Positions 1 to 11,866 of a DNA stretch of 64,000 nucleotides are shown piece by piece. Within the stretch, counting starts at the first letter, position 1. The number at the start of each line of letters is the position of its first letter. The stretch is from Alligator mississippiensis (Eukaryota; Chordata; Crocodylia; Alligatoridae). The stretch covers positions 30,764,338 through 30,828,337 of the forward strand of contig NC_081836.1 in the NCBI RefSeq assembly GCF_030867095.1, in the 5' to 3' direction. The position numbers and the translations under genes are program-made. Below the pieces are notes generated by a model, which saw nothing but the letters and a program-made list of their open reading frames with translations, was not told the DNA's origin and made no database searches.

Positions 1-91
1 CCACTCATTCCGAAGGTCTGCAGACAAGTTTTGGAAGCGGTATGTAAAAAGGTGGTACCTTTGGGACATATTCACAGAAGCGTTGCAAAGG
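1..91 (+). CDS. Possible 3' part of an exon of an unidentified gene
   Basis: All 91 bases are open in frame 1 and in frame 2 (frame 2 includes FWKRYVKRWYLWDIF) and end at a strong donor, CAAAG|GTAAGA. I recognise no family in either frame, and the acceptor would lie before the window. In human the next genes on this side are NAGPA and SEC14L5; neither matches from memory. It may be chance. Confidence 0.2.
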
Positions 92-1794
92 TAAGAAGCA
101 GTAGTTCATGCTTTGAGGTTCTGCTGTCTACATTTATAAAATGGTAGTTATTTAAGATGAGACTTTCAAAGGACTCTAAATGAATTAGGTGCCTGCTTTT
201 AATTCCATGTGTAAATCCCAGTTTTAAACTTTGCAATTATTTAATGTTGCCATTTGATTCAAATCAACACTTACTGGATGCCTTGTGCTGTTTCCAATTG
301 TTTTCCAACAATTTTAATCCTGAAGACTTCACTCCAGCAAAACTCCTGAATGAAGTTGAAACTTAGTCCAATATACCAGTGCCTATTGTAGCTTGCACAG
401 CAATCATTTTAATAGCTGAGTTCAGATAAGTATTATCTTGTTAAACCAAAGCTCACAAACTTTTCTTAATCAGGAAGTTTTAAGCTGGAAAAATTTTAGG
501 AATATGTGTGTGTTAGAGTCTTTCTGTAGTCAATATTATGAGAATGCTGCCACTTTGTTCAGTGGGAAAATTATGGTAGGATGAAGGTCTCATACACATA
601 GCTTTTCACATGGATTTTCCTATCCTTTGGAATCTGGAAGTGGATGGAGCCAAAGTTAACTCTGTATTTCAGAGTTTCCTTCAATTCTTTGGTCTCTCAG
701 TTTAGCTCCAACTGGGTGAAAATTTCTCTTCACCTAAAGCATGTCTTCCACCCCTACCTTCCTGGTGCTACATTTACTCGTTATAAGGGCTCCTTGAAGG
801 CTCCTCTAGCCTTCTGCTGTCCTTAGTACAACCTCTTCTCTCTTAGAGTAGATTCTAACTCAAGTCAATGACAGGTTCCTTCAGTGAAATTTTCATTTAC
901 TGGGGAGTATGATGAGAAGTGAGGGAAAGGTCCATTAAGGAATAATGAGGGGCCATGTTTGTACTGTTTCATTAGTTGTTTTACATTCACAGATATTGGG
1001 AGTAGGTTCTTTCATCTTTCTGCCAGTCACAATCAAATCAGACTGAATTATTTAATGCAATGCATGCAAAAAAATAGAACTCCCCTGTTCCAGCTGGATT
1101 TATATCTCTCTAGTCCAGTAAATAGCGATGAATGATAACCATAGGCTTTCAATATTCAATGTCTGAAAGACTCTGTCCTTTCATTGAGGAAAATATTGTC
1201 CTTTCATTGAGGAAATAAAATAACATTTGAGGACTAAATTGTGTTCTCATGATCTTAAATCCAAACTTCTGCTTTCCATACAGGCATGTATGTGTCACAG
1301 ATACCAAAAGAGCTTTATGGATGCAGAGGGAGGAGAATATTGAGGCCAACCCTGAATAATATGGGAATACTAAATCTCCTTCTCCCCCATCCCCTGCAAG
1401 TGTTTTTCTTATGGAACACAGTAAAATCTCCATTTTCATTATAGAATTGCTCATTATCATCTTTCTAATGAGATGTGTTCATGTATGTTTAGGCAATAAA
1501 AGACTGATGGAGATACAAAAAGAAAGTTGTTTCCTTGTTTTAGATGTTTTGTTTTTGTAGATGAGGTGGTAGAAAAGTATGCTGTTATATCTCCGTTGGG
1601 TGTTCTGTGGCACGCTTGACTCCTATTCAGTAGAGTGAAAGGAAATGGGCTGAGCAACATAAGCAGAAATGAGTGTGCTGAGAGATGTTATCCTTTGGAC
1701 TGTTTGCATTGTGGGGACAAGTCGGTCAAAGCTTCTATTCGTATTACCAAGTGAAGGCCTAGAAGAGTGGTTGGTTTTGGTTGAAACTAGAAAC
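92..1794. other. Gene-free AT-rich stretch
   Basis: No exon-like block, repeat family or RNA gene recognised. Short open frames here have no family resemblance. Confidence 0.5.
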
Positions 1795-3469
1795 AAAAGG
1801 AGACCCTCTTTTTGAGCAGAGACCGGGACATCTCCCCCACTGGGATCCCTGACGGACCCAGGGGAGGCGCACCCAAGCCAAGGGTCAGCAAGGACCTAGT
1901 CAGGGAACTTCTGGAGGGACTGGACGTGTTCAAATCAGCAGGTTCTGACGATCTCCACCCCAGAGTGCTGAGGGAATTGGCAGAGGTCATGCGGGACCCC
2001 TGGCATGGCTTTACAAGCACTCATGGTGCGCTGGTGTGGTGCCAGAGGACTGAAAAAGGGCCAATGTGGTCCCCATTTTCAAAAAAGGGAGGAAGGAGGA
2101 CCCAGGAAACTACAGGCCCATTGGTCTTACCTCGGTCCTGGGGAAGCTCTTTGAGAAAATTATCCAGGAGCACATCTGTGAGGGGCCAGCAGCGGGGATC
2201 ATGCTTAGGGGCTACCAACACGGGTTCATTTGAGACAGGTCCTGTCAGACCAACCTGGTGGCCTTCTACGACGAGGTCACAAAATCCTTGGATGCAGATG
2301 TCATGGTGGACGTAGTCTTTCTGGACTTTAGGAAGGCCTTCGACACTGTCTCTCAACCCATCCTCATTAAAAAACTAGGGGACAGTGGTGTCGTCACCTA
2401 CACAGTCAAATGGGTCACTAGTTGGCTGGATGGCCGCACCCAGAGAGTGGTGGTGGATGGGTCATTTTCGACCTGGAGGGATGTGGGTAGTGGGGTCCCG
2501 CAGGGCTCGGTCCTTGGGCTCCCACTGTTCAACGTCTTCATCAGCGACTTGGACGAGGGTGTGAAAAGCACCCTGTTCAAATTTGCAGATGACACTAAGA
2601 TGTGGGGGGATGTGGATATGCTAGAAGGGAGGAATAGGCTGTAATTGGACCTAGACAGGTTACAGGGGTGGGTGGAAGAGAACAGGATGGGTTTCAACAC
2701 TGGCAAGTGCAAGGTGCTGCACCTAGGGAGGAAGAACCAGCAGCAGACCTACAGGCTGGGGAACTCCCTTCTCGTCAGTGCAGAGGCAGAAAAGGATCTT
2801 GGAGTCATTATTGATGCCAAAATGAAGATGGGCCAACAGTGTGGGGACGCGGTCAGGAAGGCCAACCGCACCTTGTCATGCATCCACAGATGCATCTCGA
2901 GCAGGTCCAAGGAGGTGATCCTCCCCCTCTATGCGGCACTGGTCAGGCTGCAGTTGGAGTACTGCGTCCAGTTCTGGGCGCCGCACTTCAGAAGGGATGT
3001 GGACAGCATTGAGAGGGTCCAGAGGAGGGCCACCAGCATGATCAGCAGGCAGCAAGGCAGGCCCTACGAGGAGAGGCTACAGGACCTGAACCTGTTCAGG
3101 TTGCACAAGAGAAGGCTGAGGGGGGATCTAGTGGCCATTTACAAACTAGTCAGGGGGGACCAGCAGGCACTGGGGGAGTCCCTGTTCCCCTGAGCACTAC
3201 CAGGAGTAACAAGGAATAACGGCCATAAGTTGACTGAGAGTAGATTTAGGCTAGGTATCAGGAGGCGCTACTTCACAGTCAGGGTGGCTAGGATCTGGAA
3301 CCAACTTCCAAGGGAAGTGGTGTTCACTTCTACCAGGGGTCTTCAAAAGGAGGCTTAATAATCACCTAGCCGGGGTCGTTTGACCTCAGTACTCTTCCTT
3401 CCATGGCAGGGGGTTGGACTTGATGATCTGCTCAGGTCCCTTCCAACCCTACCAACTATGAAACTATGA
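1795..3469 (+). mobile_element. CR1 LINE, 5'-truncated, reverse transcriptase half
   Basis: Plus-strand frames read CR1 ORF2: [35 protein letters not shown] (RT motif A), GVPQGSVLG (motif B), [10 protein letters not shown] (catalytic FADD) and GFNTGKCKVLHLG. A TAA after EGRNRL and a frame change near 2040 show that it is dead. The 3' end is the CR1 tail ACTATGAAACTATGAG at about 3454-3469. It belongs to the GTCGGAAGGGACC 3'-end type shared with the copies at 28.7 and 43.4 kb. Confidence 0.9.
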
Positions 3470-4396
3470 GAATACTTCATTTGATCTAAGCTTTGAGGTA
3501 CACAACAGTACCCAAGCTGCAGTTTCCCTAGAACTCTGGGGTAACGCCTCTTCTCTTGTGCATTCTGAGTTATTTCATGACCATGACTGGTTTTCCTTCT
3601 CATCCAGTGAACCTCTCTCCTTGGTGCCTCCCATCACCTATTCTCACATTGATTTCACATGGATTTTGGAAGGGAGATCAACACTAGCTAACTGTCTCTT
3701 TAAAAGTTGTCCACCCAAATATGAAACTTTCACAAACTTGCTTAGTCTGTAAGAGATGACCAGATCACAGGTCCTTGTATACTGCAGTTTTTTTCCAAAC
3801 TCATCCCACAAACAACCCCTGGTCCAGATCCACAACCTCTCATCTGGTGCAAGCCCAAGTGCTCTTATGACATTTCTGTGGGACTCACAACCCTGTTTGT
3901 AAGCGCCATGACTCCATTTGGGATTGTGACCCCTACTTTGGGTGCTTTTTTTGTAGCCAGGACAGGTAAAATGCTGCCTTCTGAAATCCAGAGAAAGTGC
4001 AAAATTCTTGAGAAGCAAAAATGAAAAAAGCTAAAAAAGGGATAGGAATTATTTAAGTAGTTTTTCTTCTCTACTTGACATATTTGTTTTGCAGCTTACC
4101 TTTTCTTCCCAGAGTAATCTATCCTAGTGCATGAAGATTAAGCATTGCATGGGGTCTTATTAAAAGTAAATTGTTGTTGTTTTTTCTTGAAGATTTGAAA
4201 TTTTATAGAAAACTTTCAAATGAGGTGCAGTGGGCATTGTTAAAAGCTTCCATAGATAGGTTTATAGAAGTTTGCCCATTAAAAGAGTCCTCTGCTGACT
4301 CAGTCTTAAGTGTGCCCCAGATATAACCTTCCCTCTTACGCTACAATTAACTAAATACAGAAATAATTGTATTCTTGTGTTGGTAATTGTAAGCTG
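3470..4396. other. Gene-free stretch
   Basis: Nothing recognised between the CR1 tail and the 5S-like sequence. Confidence 0.45.
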
Positions 4397-4505
4397 GTCT
4401 ATGGCCAGCCTGGAATGAATTATACCTAATACTGGTTGAGCTCAGAAGCTAAGCAATCCTGGACCTAAAGTGCCTCTGCATGGGAGACCTGTAGGGAATA
4501 TAGAC
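4397..4505 (+). pseudogene. 5S rRNA-derived pseudogene
   Basis: It starts GTCTATGGCCA, contains TCAGAAGCTAAGCA (5S: CTCGGAAGCTAAGCAG) and then GCATGGGAGACCTG (5S: GGATGGGAGACCGCC) and GGGAATA, all in the right order and at about 5S spacing. The middle is diverged, so it is not functional. It could be a lone 5S retrocopy or the head of a 5S-derived SINE (SINE3 type). The A-block and C-block of the internal promoter are partly readable. Confidence 0.75.
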
Positions 4506-4913
4506 AATATATAGGACAATAGGCTGCAGGTGAAAGCCAAGGAATTGTGATTAAATAGTTGACAAATATTGAATCCCAGAAACTAAATGAGGGGAAATAC
4601 TGCTTTTGGTCCCTGTGTTGCATATAAACTGAGGGATGACAATAAAATAATAAAGCTGAGACAAGCTAACTATTGGTAGTATAACTGGAAACGAAGAGCA
4701 GGGATGAAGTAACTGGGATAATAAACATCAGGAGCTGAAAACCTGGCCTTCTTAAAGGAACCAGAAGAACTATTTACTGTAGTAGGCCCTGTGGGCACTT
4801 GTACATGTGACAGGGGTTTAGCCCCCAGTGTTTTATTCTAGGCCCCCTAAGTTGAAAGGGTGGGTTTTTAATTGAAACCCATTATTTCAAATTCTCTGTC
4901 ATGTTATGGGGGT

Positions 4914-5430
4914 CTGATCCTTTTCTTCTTTTTTGTTTTGTCAGAGCCAGAGCCTGCCTGTGGCCATGGACTGAATGGCCTCTGAGCTATGGGGGGGCCC
5001 TGGTCCTTCCCTCCGTAGTGGCAGTACCAGCTGGAGCCACCTGGGCAGGCTGCTAGTGGGCAAAATGCTGCCCCAGCTTGGAGGTAGCACCCAGCCCAAT
5101 CCAACTCTTCTTCAAGCCTGCCGAGGGAGCAGTGCCCAGTGGGCTTCCAGCGAATGGGCTCAGGGAACAGTTGGATCAGGCCAGGTGCTGCCTCCAAGCT
5201 GGGGCAGCATACAGCCTGCTAGCAGCCCGCCCAGGGAGGTGCCGCCATTACAGAGGAAACCACTTGGCCTGCTGGCAGCTTGCTTCCCACCTGCAGAAGA
5301 GGCAGGGAGGCTCTGCCAAAAAAAAAAAAAAGTATTGGGTGCCTCACCTCACCACTTCTGCCTTCAGCAGGTGCCTGCTGAAATCAGAAGTGATGAGGGG
5401 CCCGATCCTTTTTTCTATGGAGCCTACCTG
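4914..5430. repeat. GC-rich foldback repeat
   Basis: Arms at 5041-5090 and 5184-5235 are inverted copies: CTGCCCCAGCTTGGAGG against CCTCCAAGCTGGGGCAG, and GGCAGGCTGCTAGT against TGCTAGCAGCCCGCC. The flanks carry GGGGTCTGATCCTTTT and GGGGCCCGATCCTTTTTT as direct copies. It is probably a non-autonomous DNA element. No coding capacity is credible. Confidence 0.5.
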
Positions 5431-5485
5431 CTTCTCCCATGGCCAGGAGGAGAGCTGACAGCTGCAACACATGGATGAAAACGCA

Positions 5486-6138
5486 TCTAAAAACCTCCAA
5501 ATGGATGCATGTACAGTGTGTGATGCCATTAAGCCACACAAATAACATTTTCATTATGTGTACATCGTGATGATTGTCACGTGTCCAAGCGCCCTCTGTT
5601 GTTCGTCTAGTGATGAGTTCAGCAATGTTGAAGGGTAAACAAAGTGGAAGTTCTGAGGTCTTCTTTACTACCTGTATTCAAAGGGAGCACACAGTACCAC
5701 TCTTTCTGGACTAAACTTTCTGGATTAAACTCATGTCCTGGATCTCTTGTTTCTCTAGGAAGCTTTTTTTTTTTTTTTTTTTTTTAACCAAAAGGTAGCA
5801 GAAAGGCCTGTTCTTACCAGAAGTTGAGGTTGCCAGTCTCAGCTTGGAGAAGGGTTAGGGTTTGAAGCTTTGGTAGGTTGTATTTGGATGCACAGGGGAC
5901 TCCAATTTTTAGCCAACGACAAATCAACAAGGAAGAGTCCAGCTTTGGGTACTCTGGGTGGGGGTGGGATATACTAGGTTCAGGGGTGCAATCCACTTAA
6001 GACAATCCTTCCTCAGTGTTAACTTCTTAACTCTGCCTCCCTGCCCGCCCCCATGACAATGGTGGAGGGGGAAATGTCAATGATTTAAGATGTCCGTAAC
6101 ACTTAATTTCCTAGGCTTGTAATATTTGGTCATTTGTA
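5486..6138. other. Gene-free stretch with a T-tract
   Basis: A T-run of about 22 bases at 5764-5785 is the only feature seen. Confidence 0.5.
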
Positions 6139-7634
6139 GGGCTGTGTGAAATTTCGCCGCCAGTTTTGTTTCGACACTGTTTTGACCTGTTTCCAGATCA
6201 AAACAGCAAAACTGAAATGAAACAGATATGGTCAAAACAGCCTTGAAACAAAATGAGGTTAGTCAAAACGTTTCACCGTTTCGCCCCTGTTTTGCCGTTT
6301 CGCCCCTAGGCTATAATGGGGAAGAACAAAACAGACTATAAGTTTGTCATTTCTGGCTTGATTTGGATGCAGGAATGGTAGCCCCTTTGGAGGCCACAAA
6401 GCCTGACACGTTTCAAGGAGATAGGTGCAGGGGTTTGGGGGAAACTTCACCTCAAGCTGCAGACAAGCAAAACTCGTGACATGGGTGACACTGTGTGTTA
6501 AGGTGGACCAGGGTGAAAACTGCAGGCAGGCCACAAAGCCTGCAAGCTGTCAAGGAGATAGATGCAGGGGCTTCTGGGTTCTGGGGCCCTGCACCCCTGG
6601 CTGCTGACAGGCAAAACTCGTGTCATGAGTGCTTGTGCAACTCACTGTGTCTGTCTTGGGGCACGGGATGGGGCGAGCAGGGGAAACTACTGTAGGCCTG
6701 GCTGCTAGGCCCTGCGGCCACAAAGCCTGCTAGCTGCTAAGGAGATAGGTGCAGGGGGGTTCTGGGGCCCTGCACCCCTAGCTGCTGACAGGCAAAACTT
6801 GTGACATGGGTGCTTGTGCTAGCTAGCTACTGTTACGCAATCAATCATGATTCATTCACGGACCAGCTCAATACACAGTAGCTAGTGAGGATAATGAGTT
6901 AATGAGCAAGGATTAACACCTACAAAATCATAGACTAAGGAGAGGAAAGAACCAATACAGAGCCTGCAGTAGTTTTCCGCCCCCCCTTTGCCCCAAGACA
7001 GACACAGTTGCACAAGCACCCATGACATGAGTTTTGCCTGTCAGCAGCTAGAGGTTCAGGGCCCCAGAACCCAGAAGCCCCTGAACCTATCTCCTTGACA
7101 GCTGGCAGGCTTTGTGCCTCTTGCAGGGGCTAGGAGGCCTGCAGCTGTCACCCTGCTGTGCCTTAACACACACACTGTCACCCATGTCACGAGTTTTGCT
7201 TGTCCGCAACTTGAGGTACAGTTTCCCCCAAATCCCTGCACCTATCTCCTTGAAACTTGGCAGGCTTTGTGACCTCAGCAGGGGCTACCATCCTTGTAGT
7301 TTTGACCCCACTGTGGCTTAACACATACACATGACACAAGTTTTGCTTTCAACATTTTGGGGTGCAGTTTCCCCAAACCCCCTGCACCTATCTCCTTGAA
7401 ACTTGGCAGACTTCCTGCCCACAGAAGGGCCTACGATTTCTGCAAGCTTCATCCAAATCAAGCCAGAAATGACAGTTATAGGCTGTTTTGTCCTTCCCAT
7501 TATATCCTATGGGCAAAATGTCGAAACAGTTTTGCCATTTCAACAGAACAAAACAGAACAGCTGTTTCTAATCGAAACAAAATTCAAAACATTGTTACAG
7601 TGAAACGTCAGAACACTGCCGTTTTGCACAGCCC
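6139..7634. mobile_element. Foldback DNA transposon with TA target duplication
   Basis: The ends are GGGCTGTGTGAAATTT and the inverse of CGTTTTGCACAGCCC, flanked by TA on both sides (6137-6138 and 7635-7636). The two halves are long inverted copies: the segment near 6427-6490 reappears reversed near 7187-7255. Each arm holds three tandem modules of roughly 130-190 bases, marked by CAAGGAGATAGGTGCAGGGG or its inverse near 6415, 6545, 6735, 7085, 7230 and 7385. No transposase frame is present. TA duplication suggests the Tc1/mariner or PIF kind; the exact family is unassigned. Confidence 0.75.
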
Positions 7635-7655
7635 TAGTAATTTGTACCACGAGGG

Positions 7656-7916
7656 CAGCGGTTCCCAGCCTCTGGTCTGTGAGCTGAATCCAGCCTGCAG
7701 GGCTCCCCAGGGGTCTAGCAATTTGGCAGCAGGGGAGGCTGCCGCAATTAATGCTGCAACTGCTCCCCTGCTGCCAAACACCAAGACAGCCCTGTTGGCT
7801 GGATGACATGGCCCTGCATGCTGGATTGTGCCTGCAGACTGACCCCGTATGCTGAACTTGCACTATATCCAGTTCAAAGACTGGATACACTGGGGCCAAA
7901 ATGTTGAGCACCACTA
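7656..7916. mobile_element. hAT-type MITE, degraded
   Basis: The left end CAGCGGTTCCCAGCC and the inverse of the right end (AGTGGTGCTCAACA) resemble hAT ends of the CAGTGGTTCTCAA kind seen again at 61 kb. I could not find a clean 8-base duplication. Confidence 0.4.
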
Positions 7917-8039
7917 AACTACAGTGCACATACCATGGAGGAAATGTGCATACCTGAATATGCACCTGAACCTTGCCTCAGCCTTGCACATAAATCTCAG
8001 CATCCCTCATTCCCACTACCCCTAGATCTGCAGAGGGAA

Positions 8040-9290
8040 ATAAGCTGACTCCATGGTATATTCCCTAGCGAGGTCTCTAGAGTGCCAGGTGAGGGAGCTC
8101 CAGGCAGAGGTGAGCAGGTTTCACACCATCGGCCCACAAGCAGGAGATCGATGATTACTACCAGGTCCTTCACCTGAAGAACATAGAGGAAAGAGCACAG
8201 AAACCCATAAGCAGGGAGAAGGATGTAACAGGGAGATATACATCCCCTGTTGATAGGGGGGTAACTCCACCCTGAGTGGTAACAGCTGGGAAACGCCAAA
8301 AACACAAACACTGGCAGAGAGCTCCAAAGTAATTACCGCCAGAAGGCAGAGCTGCAGATAAGAGGCAGAACTGCAGGTAGTTCGACCCCCGTCAGGGGAC
8401 CGATGGAGAGAGATGTGAGAGTGAGCATCCAGAACGAGTTTCCAGCAGGGAGACAACAGGGAATAAGGAAATGCGTACCTCCGGAGAGATGAAGGGAAGA
8501 AGAAACATCTAGAGAGGTAGGAAATTGATCGGGTGCTTACCTGCATGAGCGGAGACCTCCTCCTGAGATGGCAAGTTGGCAGTTCCTCTCTCGGAGGGAC
8601 AAGGGGGTGTTTCCCTTTCCAGAGTGGTGTGGCGACAACCCCATCCAGAGCAAGCCGTCAGCAGTCGCATCCTGCAGGGGGCCGGGGTAATTAGCAAAGG
8701 GGAACATGGGATTGTCTGGACATGTCGATGAACTGACTAAAGCGGGAAACAGGCTGGAGACATGGTCTTACATTGTATCCCTAAACTGACAGGAACAACT
8801 GCTAGTCACCTCGTTGCCTAGTAAAAGCTATTTCACTTTGAATCTGTTTCACCTGTGTTTCATTTTCTAATTTCTTCCATCAAGGTGTGGCAGGAGAGTG
8901 TGTCAGGTGGGTTAGGATTCAGCGGTGGACCCAGTAACAAAGGACAACAATGAGACTGACCTAGAATCCCATCCTGGAGTTGCCTGGAAGATGGTCATCT
9001 CCAGGAACAGTCCTGGCTGGGTCATGAGAAACTATAGGGTTCTGGGGGCTGGGCTCAAGGGGTTGGTGTACAGGTAGTTTTCTCCTCAGTCCTCCCAGTT
9101 GTGGGTCAAGGGTACAGGAGGGATAGATGCATAGAAGCAAGCAGAAGACACTGGCGTTGGTGCTACCACAAGGGCTTTGGCATCCACCTCACGCCAAAGG
9201 GGAAGAAGCTTTTCTTGGCTAGAATGGCGGACCTCCTGGATAAGGTTTTAAACTGAGATTGCCAGGAGACGGGCCATCAACCACTAGCAC
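8040..9290 (+). mobile_element. Probable 5' region and ORF1 of the long CR1
   Basis: Plus-strand frames give LECQVRELQAEVSRFHTI, a coiled-coil-like stretch of the sort found in CR1 ORF1, then untranslatable sequence leading into the ORF2 endonuclease. Collinearity with the ORF2 that follows is the main support. The left border is uncertain. Confidence 0.4.
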
Positions 9291-9727
9291 AAGCCTGAAA
9301 AATGGCAGCCTTGAAACCAGCATCCTAGGGTACAATAGAAAGCTTTTTTCTGACACTAACCAATGGACAGATTATTCCACAGCTCACCCGAAAGCCTAGG
9401 GCCTCCAATGGCAGGCTTAGTTGCCTGTACACTAATGGCAGAAGCATGGGAAACAAGCAGGAGGAACTGGCCCTCCTACTAAACAACCAGTATGATCTCA
9501 TAGGGAACACAGAGCAGAGACCTGGTGGGACTCCACCTGACTGGACCACAGGCATAGGGGGATACACCCTGTATAGGAGGGATCATGTTGGGAAAAAGGG
9601 CAGTAGAGTTGCTGTGTGAAGGAACATTACCCCTCCCTAGAAGTGAAGATTGGAAACAAAGAAGGGCGACTTGAGACTATTTGGGTCAAGATATGGGGAG
9701 AGCACAGGGGAGGGGATTTGACCATAG
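9291..9727 (+). mobile_element. CR1 LINE endonuclease, left part (split by LTR element)
   Basis: Decayed frames read CLYTNGRSMGNKQEELALLL, YDLIG and VKEHYPSLEVKIGNKEGRLE...WVKIWGEHRGGDLTI, the CR1 ORF2 apurinic endonuclease. The reading stops at 9727, where the LTR element begins, and resumes at 15280. Confidence 0.8.
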
Positions 9728-10533
9728 TGTTAGACCCCGACTCCATGCAGCACCCAACGACTAGGGAGACGACGGTTCAATTGCTCAATCCTGATACTCA
9801 CTAGCCAGAGCAGAGCAGGGAGCAAACACCAGCACACATTGCTCGCAACAGCTTGCTTTGAAATGGAGACAGCTTTGGGCGAACTCTCTCACCATAAAAG
9901 ATGAGGAGCAGCATTGAACAATACACTTTGATTTATACTCATTAACATTCACTCTACCCTCACCCCTCCTATGTTCCATCCATTTTTCCTCCCATCTCAG
10001 GCCCCGCCTCTTTTTACTGTTTGCTTCATTAGCATGGAATTGCCTATGTATTTTACTCATTTATGTGTCTTTTTGCTATGAGCGCATGTCTAAGACCTTG
10101 ACTCCTGCTCTTCGGTCAATGGGCGAACTTTGACCAAAACCTGGAAGCTTCTGGAGGCTTCTTCACCAATCACCATTCACCTTTTTGCATATGTTCATCT
10201 CGGATCCTGTTACCAATTACGTGTTCTTTTCCACGTTCCAGACTGATTTTCTCTCTCAGGTTGTACCATCTTCCACCTTCTTTGGGCCCCTGTTTCTTAT
10301 CTCGTTCCTTATTGTAGCTGGTCACAGCACACAGACTCACACAGATTCACTTGCTGCTTTTTCTCAGAAACATGGTTAACACAGTTAAGATGGTTACTTA
10401 GCATAAGCAAATGGCTGGCTTAGATATCATACTGCCTTGTGGTCAGCAGCTTTTGCTAGGCCACAGGTAAAGCCTTTGTATTCAGTTGCAAATCCAATGC
10501 TCCTCAATAATCCAAATTATTGTTACCCTAACA
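9728..10533 (-). repeat. 3' LTR of the element (minus orientation)
   Basis: Pairs with 14452-15279. Shared landmarks include CATAAAAGATGAGGAGCAGC and ACCTGGAAGCTTCTGGAGG. It lacks a short insertion present in the other LTR near 14651. Confidence 0.85.
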
Positions 10534-11861
10534 CTCCCTCACAAAATTAGTATAGGCAGCAAAAGAGAAACCCAGCCGATTCTCCAGAGGTCATCACTTT
10601 CTCCACACAATACACCCCTTGGTCCTGGCAAGGTAGATAGTGCTTTTGTGTTACTTGGACAAAGGACTGACCTTTGCCTATCATCGATGAGGAGTGGGAG
10701 AGTGCTTAGGCCACTCTTTTTTTCAGCCTGGGACCAAGCCAGGAACTGGGACGATGGTACAATTGGAATACTCTTTGCTTTTTATTGGTATGACTATGCA
10801 GCTGAATTGATTTTTTTAAATTTTTTATAAATGCAGCATATATATATACAAAAACAAGGAGGGGGAAGAAACAAAAGGATGAAAATAAACAATTCAGTAG
10901 CCTTCTTGATCTTTGACATGGCTGAACTCTGCAAGGTCATGGAGGTGATGCTCTGCATGATGTATCATTTTTGTAGCCACTTTTCAGGTATTTCATAGCT
11001 TATCAAGAAGTTTTGCTTTACATTTTATAATTTAGCATAGTTGACAAGACAATTACTTATAATAGCATTTTACAAACTTAGTTTGTAAACAATTACTACA
11101 CATAACACAGTTAAGCTTGATTTATTTCTTGTACTCAGCAAACTTCTTCAGTGATGATTTCATCCTGTAAAATACAAGAATAAAAAGAGAGAGGCTCACC
11201 CCTTTTTGATTAGTTTATTTTTAGGCTCATACACTTGTGGCTGGCTTTGCTTGGCTTATAGCCAGGCTGGCACTCATTCAAAATTTTTCTCTTCTTGCAC
11301 CTTGCAGAAGCTGCTTTTACAGCAGTGTTCTTCTCTTAAAGTGACGGGCGTTTTATACCACACATCTCTTTTCCTTGGCTTGCACCAAGGGTTTTTCTGT
11401 TGGAGTTTGCTCCCCTAGCTTTTTGTTAATGAAGGATAACTCACAAGAAGGTGGGAGCTAGGGTTTTAAGGCACTCGGTGTTTACCTCTGCTTTTTCCCT
11501 AGGGTGGTTATAAAGCAGCATTTTTAGAGCATACCCTGCAACAGGTAGCTTTACTATACTAACCACACCTAGGAGGGTGGCAGTTTCAGGTCATATTTAG
11601 GATTAAACTTTTTACTCTTCTGTTTTGGTTTTCTTTACTTCTTATGGGTACCGTCTCTGACTTCTGGGCTTCTTGGCCCCACCTTGGGTCAGTTGAGATT
11701 GCAGGTTTTTGGCTCTAGCAGCTTTAACAATGATTTTTTTCCCCTGTGCCTCTTCTCTAGACTGCTAGATTACTTGGTCTTTTAGGGTTGTGCAGACTTT
11801 TTATTAGATTTTTCTTTTTCTCTCTCTAGAAACTTTTTAGTATCCCAACATTTTTTTTCTT
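10534..11861. other. Interior of the LTR relic, 3' side
   Basis: AT-rich, with no recognisable retroviral domain. An (AT)n-like run is near 10835-10850. Confidence 0.4.
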
Positions 11862-11866
11862 GGTTT

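Noticed and set aside
4975-5478. 167-codon plus-strand open frame
   Set aside because: Lies across a foldback repeat; no known domain.
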